Assembly: GCF_936270435.1 (NCBI RefSeq)
Contig: NZ_OW370567.1
Location: forward strand, 1,620,634 to 1,684,633
Length of the DNA: 64,000 nt
Direction of reading: 5' to 3'
Origin: Wolbachia endosymbiont of Oedothorax gibbosus
GTDB taxonomy: Bacteria > Pseudomonadota > Alphaproteobacteria > Rickettsiales > Anaplasmataceae
A program made the position numbers and the translations under genes. This document shows, one piece after another, positions 59,190 to 64,000 of this stretch. Numbering within the stretch: position 1 is the first letter of the stretch; each line of letters begins with the position of its first letter. The notes under the pieces are model-generated. The model did not search any database, was not told the DNA's origin, and saw only the letters and a program-made list of their open reading frames with translations.

Positions 59190-59385
59190 CCTGGATCCCA
59201 TCGTCAAGTTTAATAACCATTGATGTCATGCAAGTAGCTGACACTGGAATCCAGTTATAAAAATACTTGCAAATCAGGCAAATGGCAACAGAGTCCATGC
59301 TAAAACATAATATAGAATAAGGCAGACCCCAGTATCAGCTACTTAGATGACACTGGGAAGCGCTGGGATGACACAATTTCCCTAT
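59190..59385. repeat. Intergenic cluster of palindromic halves
   Basis: GTCATGCAAGTAGCTGACAC, CCAGTATCAGCTACTTAGAT and GCGCTGGGATGACAC are seen between pstA and rplS. The stretch holds no gene. Confidence 0.65.
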
Positions 59386-59390
59386 TGTAT

Positions 59391-59768
59391 CTACTTAGAT
59401 TTCTTTTTAACATAAGTAGTACGTTCTTTGATCCTTGCAGCTTTCCCAAATAGCTTGCACAGATAATATAATTTTGCTCTACGGACCTTTCCCTTTCTTG
59501 TCACTTGTACTGAAATTAATGCAGGAGAGTAAACAAAAAATTGTGATACTATACTTTCTCCATGACTTACTTTTCTGACCGCAAAAGAAGAATGTAACTC
59601 GCGGTTCCTTTTTGATATACATACACCTTCAAATATCTGTATACGTTCACTTGCACCGTCAACTACTTTAAAAGTGACCTTCAGATCATCGCCAGGACGA
59701 AATTCTGGTATTTCTTTAGCTAACACTTGCATTTGCTGTTCGTTAAATTTTTTAAGTAAATTTGTCAT
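59391..59768 (-). CDS. rplS: Ribosomal protein bL19
   Basis: bL19 is part of the 50S subunit at the interface with 30S. The 125 residues carry the family's [32 protein letters not shown] and [21 protein letters not shown] motifs, with a short basic tail. It overlaps the trmD end by 17 bases, the conserved trmD-rplS order. Confidence 0.96.
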   Translation of the reverse strand: MTNLLKKFNEQQMQVLAKEIPEFRPGDDLKVTFKVVDGASERIQIFEGVCISKRNRELHSSFAVRKVSHGESIVSQFFVYSPALISVQVTRKGKVRRAKLYYLCKLFGKAARIKERTTYVKKKSK

Positions 59769-60462
59769 TTATCTCTCCATTCAATAATTCAGGCCTACGC
59801 TTTTTTGTTATAACATGAGACTGCTTCTGCCTCCAATCACTTATTTTTTTGTGATTGCCAGATAACAAAACCTCAGGTACTTTATATCCCTTCCACTGCT
59901 CAGGTCTAGTATATTGAGGATATTCAAGTATACCACCACCATAATTAAAACTTTCTTCAGTAATACTATCGGTATTATTTACTACACCTGGAAGAAGTCT
60001 AATGCATGCATCGAGAACCACCATCGCAGCTGGCTCACCTCCTGAAAGTATATAATCTCCGATACTTAACTCATAAGGAGTATACGCATCAATTATCCTT
60101 TGGTCAATACCTTCAAATCGACCACACAATATTGTTATATGAGGAAACTCTAATAATTCTCTGGCAATATTCTGATTAAACTTAGTTCCAGATGGAGTCA
60201 TGTAAATAAACTTAGTGTTTTTATGAATAGAGAGCATACTATCCACTGCACTACCAATTACATCAGGGCGCATAACCATTCCTGCTCCACCTCCATATGG
60301 AACATCATCCACAGTTGAATGTTTATCTTTCGCAAAAGAACGAATATTTATTACTTCAAGGTTCCATATTTTTTTTTCTAACGCTTTTCCGGCAAGAGAA
60401 TAGTTCAAAAACCCGGGGAACATTTCTGGAAATATGGTTAATATTGTAACATTGAATGCCAT
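59752..60462 (-). CDS. trmD: tRNA (guanine-N1)-methyltransferase TrmD
   Basis: TrmD methylates G37 of tRNAs to prevent frameshifting. The trefoil-knot SAM site is seen in [23 protein letters not shown] and [28 protein letters not shown] is the N-terminal mark. The 236 residues are normal. The gene faces purC, 74 bases away. Confidence 0.96.
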   Translation of the reverse strand: MAFNVTILTIFPEMFPGFLNYSLAGKALEKKIWNLEVINIRSFAKDKHSTVDDVPYGGGAGMVMRPDVIGSAVDSMLSIHKNTKFIYMTPSGTKFNQNIARELLEFPHITILCGRFEGIDQRIIDAYTPYELSIGDYILSGGEPAAMVVLDACIRLLPGVVNNTDSITEESFNYGGGILEYPQYTRPEQWKGYKVPEVLLSGNHKKISDWRQKQSHVITKKRRPELLNGEINDKFT

Positions 60463-60536
60463 TAAGGTTTATTTTAAGTTATTTGGGGCTATACTCTAAA
60501 AACAGTAAATTGATATAATATATAGTTAAATTAAGC

Positions 60537-61259
60537 ATGTCACTGAATAAAACGATATACGAAGGTAAAGCGAAAGCCATTATTGAAACTGAAGACTCAT
60601 CAACTGTTATACAGCACTTTAAAGATGATGTTACAGCATTCAATAAGGAAAAATATGAAATTATTGAGGGCAAAGGAATAATTAATAATCATGTTAGTGC
60701 TTTTATCATGGAAAAACTTGAAGAAGCAGGAACTAGCACGCACTTTATAAAAACTCTAAACGAAAGAGAACAGCTAGTCAAAAAGCTCAAGATAATACCT
60801 CTTGAGGTGGTAGTTAGAAATGTTGCAGCTGGCAGCTTTTGCAAACGTTTTAATATCAAAGAAGGTGAGAGGCTTGCATCCCCTATAATCGAGTTTTTTT
60901 ACAAAAATGATGACCTAGCCGACCCAATGGTGAATGAAAATCACATACTGTATTTTGATTGGCTATCTAGCAAAGAAATGGATGAAGTTAAAACTACAAC
61001 TTTAAAAATCAACGAAATTTTAGTCCACCTATTTTCAAATGCAAGTATATATTTAGTTGATCTCAAGTTAGAATTTGGCAGATTGATAAACGACAGTACT
61101 AAAATCATTTTAGCTGATGAAATCAGCCCTGATAACTGCAGGTTATGGGATAAAAATACTTATAAAAAGCTAGATAAAGACGTCTTTCGTTTGAATTTAG
61201 GAGATTTAAAGAAAGCATACCTAGAAGTTGCAAAAAGACTGTCAGTAAAGTTAGGTTAA
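60537..61259 (+). CDS. purC: SAICAR synthetase PurC
   Basis: PurC joins aspartate to CAIR in purine synthesis, using ATP. The 240 residues show YEGKAKAI near the N-terminus, PLEVVVRNVAAGSF, KLEFGR and LADEISPDNCRLW, all family marks. It converges on purM, their stops overlapping by four bases. Confidence 0.95.
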   Translation: MSLNKTIYEGKAKAIIETEDSSTVIQHFKDDVTAFNKEKYEIIEGKGIINNHVSAFIMEKLEEAGTSTHFIKTLNEREQLVKKLKIIPLEVVVRNVAAGSFCKRFNIKEGERLASPIIEFFYKNDDLADPMVNENHILYFDWLSSKEMDEVKTTTLKINEILVHLFSNASIYLVDLKLEFGRLINDSTKIILADEISPDNCRLWDKNTYKKLDKDVFRLNLGDLKKAYLEVAKRLSVKLG

Positions 61260-62293
61260 CTAAATACTACTCTATCAAGTGGAGGGTTACATGCCTCATT
61301 AAGTTTTCCAATAATCTCAATTTTTTCTCCACGCTTTTGGAAATGGCTTTCCACATCCTTCATATTCTCGGAATCTACAATCAGCACCATACCAATGCCA
61401 CAATTAAATGTTTTTAGCATCTCTTTCTCCTCTATTTTACCCTCCTTTGTTAGCCATAAAAATATATCTGGCCATTTCCAGGAATTAATGTCTATGTTTG
61501 CAAATAAGTTTTTTGGAAGAACCCGTGGAATATTATCTATCAAGCCACCACCTGTTATATGTGCAACACCTTTTACCTTTGGCATAATAGGCAACAAAGA
61601 ATCAACATATATTTTTGTTGGTTCAAGTAGTATTTCACTCCAAGATTTATTATTCCATGGAGATATATCGTTATAATTTATACCTAAGCTTTTGAAAATA
61701 TGGCGCACCAAAGAAAACCCATTTGAGTGAATTCCACTTGACTCTAAGCCAACTATATAATCACCTGCTTTCATCATGCTACAGTTTGGAAGAATTTGCT
61801 TTCGATCAACTACACCAACCACAAATCCTGCAAGATCATAGTGATTATTATCATACATTCCAGGCATTTCTGCAGTTTCTCCACCAACCAATGCTATTTT
61901 AGCTTGCTTGCACCCCTTTGCAATGCTTTGGACCACAGATAACAAAACGTCTTTGCTCAAAACGCCTGTTGCAAAGTAATCAAGAAAAAATAAAGGCGTT
62001 GCTCCTTGTGCAAGTAAGTCATTTACACACATTGCAACTAAATCTATACCTATAGTATCATGCTTATTCACTTCTTGAGCTATCAACAGTTTTGTACCTA
62101 CTCCATCAGTTGAGGAAACAAGTACTGGATGGTCATACTTCTTACTTAGTGCAGCAAAATCAAACAACGCAGAAAATGAACCTATTTCGCTGATTACTTC
62201 TTCTCTAGTAGTTTCTTGAGCAATAGGCTTGACTTCTTTTAGCAACTTATTATATAGCTCAAGATTTATTCCTGATCTGATATAAGCATTCAT
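61256..62293 (-). CDS. purM: AIR synthetase PurM
   Basis: PurM closes the imidazole ring of AIR in purine synthesis. Marks are SSTDGVGTKLLIAQ near residue 62, LVGGETAEMPGMY near residue 136, GIHSNGFSLVR and HITGGGLIDNIPRVLP. The 345 residues are normal. With purQ and purC it makes this end of the window rich in purine genes, although they are not one operon. Confidence 0.95.
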   Translation of the reverse strand: MNAYIRSGINLELYNKLLKEVKPIAQETTREEVISEIGSFSALFDFAALSKKYDHPVLVSSTDGVGTKLLIAQEVNKHDTIGIDLVAMCVNDLLAQGATPLFFLDYFATGVLSKDVLLSVVQSIAKGCKQAKIALVGGETAEMPGMYDNNHYDLAGFVVGVVDRKQILPNCSMMKAGDYIVGLESSGIHSNGFSLVRHIFKSLGINYNDISPWNNKSWSEILLEPTKIYVDSLLPIMPKVKGVAHITGGGLIDNIPRVLPKNLFANIDINSWKWPDIFLWLTKEGKIEEKEMLKTFNCGIGMVLIVDSENMKDVESHFQKRGEKIEIIGKLNEACNPPLDRVVFS

Positions 62294-62318
62294 AATTCTT
62301 CTATAAATTTTAAAATTG

Positions 62319-62334
62319 TTAATACTATATTAAC
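62319..62334. promoter_or_regulatory. CtrA-type motif upstream of the chpT-like gene
   Basis: The sequence TTAA, seven bases, TTAAC matches the consensus of the cell-cycle regulator CtrA. It lies in the divergent space of purM and the chpT-like gene, about 93 bases before the latter. In such AT-rich DNA it will occur by chance several times in a window of this size. Confidence 0.3.
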
Positions 62335-62386
62335 GCCTTGATATAAAAAGTACAACAAAACTTTCTCTTAATTGACTATTATATGC

Positions 62387-62403
62387 TTACCCATATAGGG
62401 TAA
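62387..62403. promoter_or_regulatory. Small inverted repeat before the chpT-like gene
   Basis: TTACCC and GGGTAA stand around a 5-base spacer, 24 bases before the start codon. It could be an operator or an mRNA hairpin near the ribosome-binding site. Confidence 0.3.
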
Positions 62404-62426
62404 CTTAAATCATTTATAATTATCCA

Positions 62427-63079
62427 ATGAGCAAAAATACCAAAAACATACTGTTAATAACGGAACTGCTATCAGGACGGTTGCTTCATGACTTTGCTAA
62501 CTCTATGAATGGAATAATGTTTGGCTTAGAAGAGCTTGAAGTAATAGATAAGAATGATGCCGATGCGCAGAAGGAAGCGTTGTCGTTGCTTAAAGAAAGC
62601 TCCGATGATTTAATATATAAACATAAAGTTATGAAGCAGGCATATTCTTCTTCAGCGGATAATTACAGCTTTGATCAGACCAAATCTAATATCGAAAATT
62701 ATTTATTAAAAAAAAAGTAAAGCTTACGTGGAAAATAGATGCATACTCCGCAAAAAATAAGGAAGATTTAATTGAAAAGATAAATAAGATAATTTCTAAT
62801 ATGGTGCTAACTATAGCCAGTGCAGTGGCGGAAGTTGAACTAATGTCTGTTTTACTGAGTCAAACAGAAGATAAAATGCTATTAACTATAAAAATTCTAA
62901 ATGAACACAAACCAATAAGCAAATCATTAGTAGACAAATTAATCAAAAAAAATGACACTAATTTAAATACAAAAGATATTAATATCTATATGACCTCTTT
63001 ATTATTAGAGTACTATAACACTGAAATGCATTGTACTTGCGAAAATAATTTGCTGGAGATAGGTTTAACTATAACTTGA
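62427..63079 (+). pseudogene. ChpT-like histidine phosphotransferase, frame broken at a poly-A run
   Basis: ChpT passes phosphate from CckA to CtrA in alphaproteobacteria. The N-terminal helix has the phospho-His site LLHDFANSMNGIMFGLEEL, as in this family. The first frame stops at 62720, immediately after a run of nine A. One added A continues the protein as VKLTWKIDAYSA and on through SNMVLTIASAVAEVELM to a stop at 63079, the degenerate ATPase-like domain, for about 217 residues in all, the usual length. It may be a true mutation, an assembly error, or a gene rescued by slippage of RNA polymerase on the A-run, which is known from AT-rich endosymbionts. Confidence 0.7.
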
Positions 63080-63142
63080 GTTGCATATTTGGTTATTACA
63101 ACTTTTTCTTCGTTTCAAGGCAACCGACAAAGGATACCAAAT

Positions 63143-63961
63143 CTAATTTTTGTAATCACTTAAGTCTAGTACTATTTTATTAATGTAGCGTTCATTTGCA
63201 TCTTTGATGATAAACTTCATACCATTTTTATATTTAATGACTTCATCTACAGAAGGCACTTTACCAGCAATCGAAAGAATCAAACCACCAAGTGTAACAT
63301 AGTCTTCTTCAGGGTCACGTAATTCTATTTTTAGATCCTCTTCTATATCTTTTATAAGAGCTCTTGCTGATATTTCAAACTTATTCTGAGACAATTCAGT
63401 AATGGTATATTCTGAATTTACTTCATTTTCACTATCAATGTTTGATATTAGCTCCTCTATAAGATCGGTCATTGAAATTAAACCATCAGTTCCACCATAT
63501 TCATCCAATACAATAGCTAAGTATGATTTAGAAGATTTCATCCTAACAAAAAGATTAGTTGTCTTCATCGAGGGTGGAACAAATATTACGCTTTGTATGA
63601 TATTTCTCAGATTAAAATTTTTATCCCTATTAAAAATAACATCTTTTACATAAAAAAAGCCTATTACGTTATCAAAGTTATTTCTATAAATTGGTATTTT
63701 AGTGTAGCAAGTGTTTTTTATCTTCTTTATTATTTCATGCTCGCTTGACTCAATATCTACTGCGCATATCTCTGTACGTGGAGTCATTATATCCATTATA
63801 CCACAATCGCGGAATTTTAATAGACCATTAAATATATTAAGGTCTGGCAGATCTTTCATTAATGCCTCAGTCGCACACTTTTTCAACACAGAAGCTTTTT
63901 TGAAAAGGAAGAGAAAAATTCTATATGCTATTTTTTCTACTAAGGTTCTTTTTTTACTCAA
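63143..63961 (-). CDS. tlyC: CBS-domain protein of the TlyC/CorC family
   Basis: The 272 residues contain two CBS domains (about 60-180, with IMDIMTPRTEICAVD and LAIVLDEYGGTDGLISM) and a C-terminal CorC_HlyC domain (ending GMKFIIKDANERYINKIVLDL). A membrane domain is absent, as in CorC and rickettsial TlyC. CorC helps in magnesium and cobalt efflux. Rickettsial TlyC was called a haemolysin, but that role is unsure. The start at 63961 is near the right edge; sequence beyond (63962-64000) shows no feature. Confidence 0.88.
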   Translation of the reverse strand: MSKKRTLVEKIAYRIFLFLFKKASVLKKCATEALMKDLPDLNIFNGLLKFRDCGIMDIMTPRTEICAVDIESSEHEIIKKIKNTCYTKIPIYRNNFDNVIGFFYVKDVIFNRDKNFNLRNIIQSVIFVPPSMKTTNLFVRMKSSKSYLAIVLDEYGGTDGLISMTDLIEELISNIDSENEVNSEYTITELSQNKFEISARALIKDIEEDLKIELRDPEEDYVTLGGLILSIAGKVPSVDEVIKYKNGMKFIIKDANERYINKIVLDLSDYKN

Positions 63962-64000
63962 TTTATTCTCTGTAATGGCAAAAACGTTTTCAGATCAGAT

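Overview
The window is AT-rich DNA from a Wolbachia-type alphaproteobacterium (Rickettsiales, Anaplasmataceae; arthropod-type strain likely, supergroup not determinable by eye). The evidence is the mix of reduced-genome housekeeping genes typical of that group (isc/hsc cluster, SURF1, thyX, hslVU, chpT-like), a heavy load of insertion sequences of families common in Wolbachia (IS5, IS982, IS630, IS66, IS4), in-frame palindromic elements inside conserved genes, a broken large serine recombinase of the phage-WO kind, and an ankyrin-repeat protein. I found no tRNA, rRNA, CRISPR array or phage structural gene.

Layout. 0-3.2 kb: a hypothetical gene, der and dsbB. 3.3-6.9 kb: an IS66-type transposase remnant cut by an IS630 and an IS982. 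7.1-11.4 kb: iscU-iscA-hscB-hscA (minus) divergent from ftsY. 11.5-13.9 kb: an inverted-repeat island holding an IS5-family element and palindromic/MITE sequences. 13.9-19 kb: dapE, a broken glycerol-1-phosphate dehydrogenase-like gene, bacterioferritin, SURF1 and another IS5-family copy. 19-25.6 kb: ABC transporter genes, one split by IS982, one broken ABC-F gene, one intact exporter. 25.7-27 kb: an oxidase subunit I-like membrane protein. 27-34 kb: IS wreckage and a serine recombinase pseudogene with two IS5-type elements side by side. 34-46.4 kb: cytochrome c, hydrolase, gshA (split by IS5), hslVU, a tandem FKBP-like protein, ispA, acpP, fabF, murA, thyX. 46.4-52.5 kb: a YopT-like cysteine protease gene split by two IS elements, downstream of a 962-residue ankyrin protein with a furin-like site. 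52.5-56.9 kb: nested IS wreckage. 56.9-64 kb: GNAT fragment, purQ, pstA, rplS, trmD, purC, purM, a chpT-like gene with a poly-A frameshift, and tlyC/corC.

How it fits together. The housekeeping genes serve Fe-S assembly, protein targeting and quality control, fatty acid, peptidoglycan-precursor, isoprenoid, purine and thymidylate synthesis, and cytochrome oxidase assembly. The accessory stretches record successive transposition: IS982 into IS630, IS66, IS4 and an ABC gene; IS5 into gshA and the recombinase; IS630 and IS5 into the protease gene. Because several insertions leave short target duplications, the original genes can be rebuilt on paper: removing the elements gives an in-frame 394-residue protease, a 385-residue GshA and a 593-residue ABC exporter. 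The rebuilt protease, with a candidate Cys-His-Asp triad split over two fragments, next to the ankyrin protein, is the most interesting locus.
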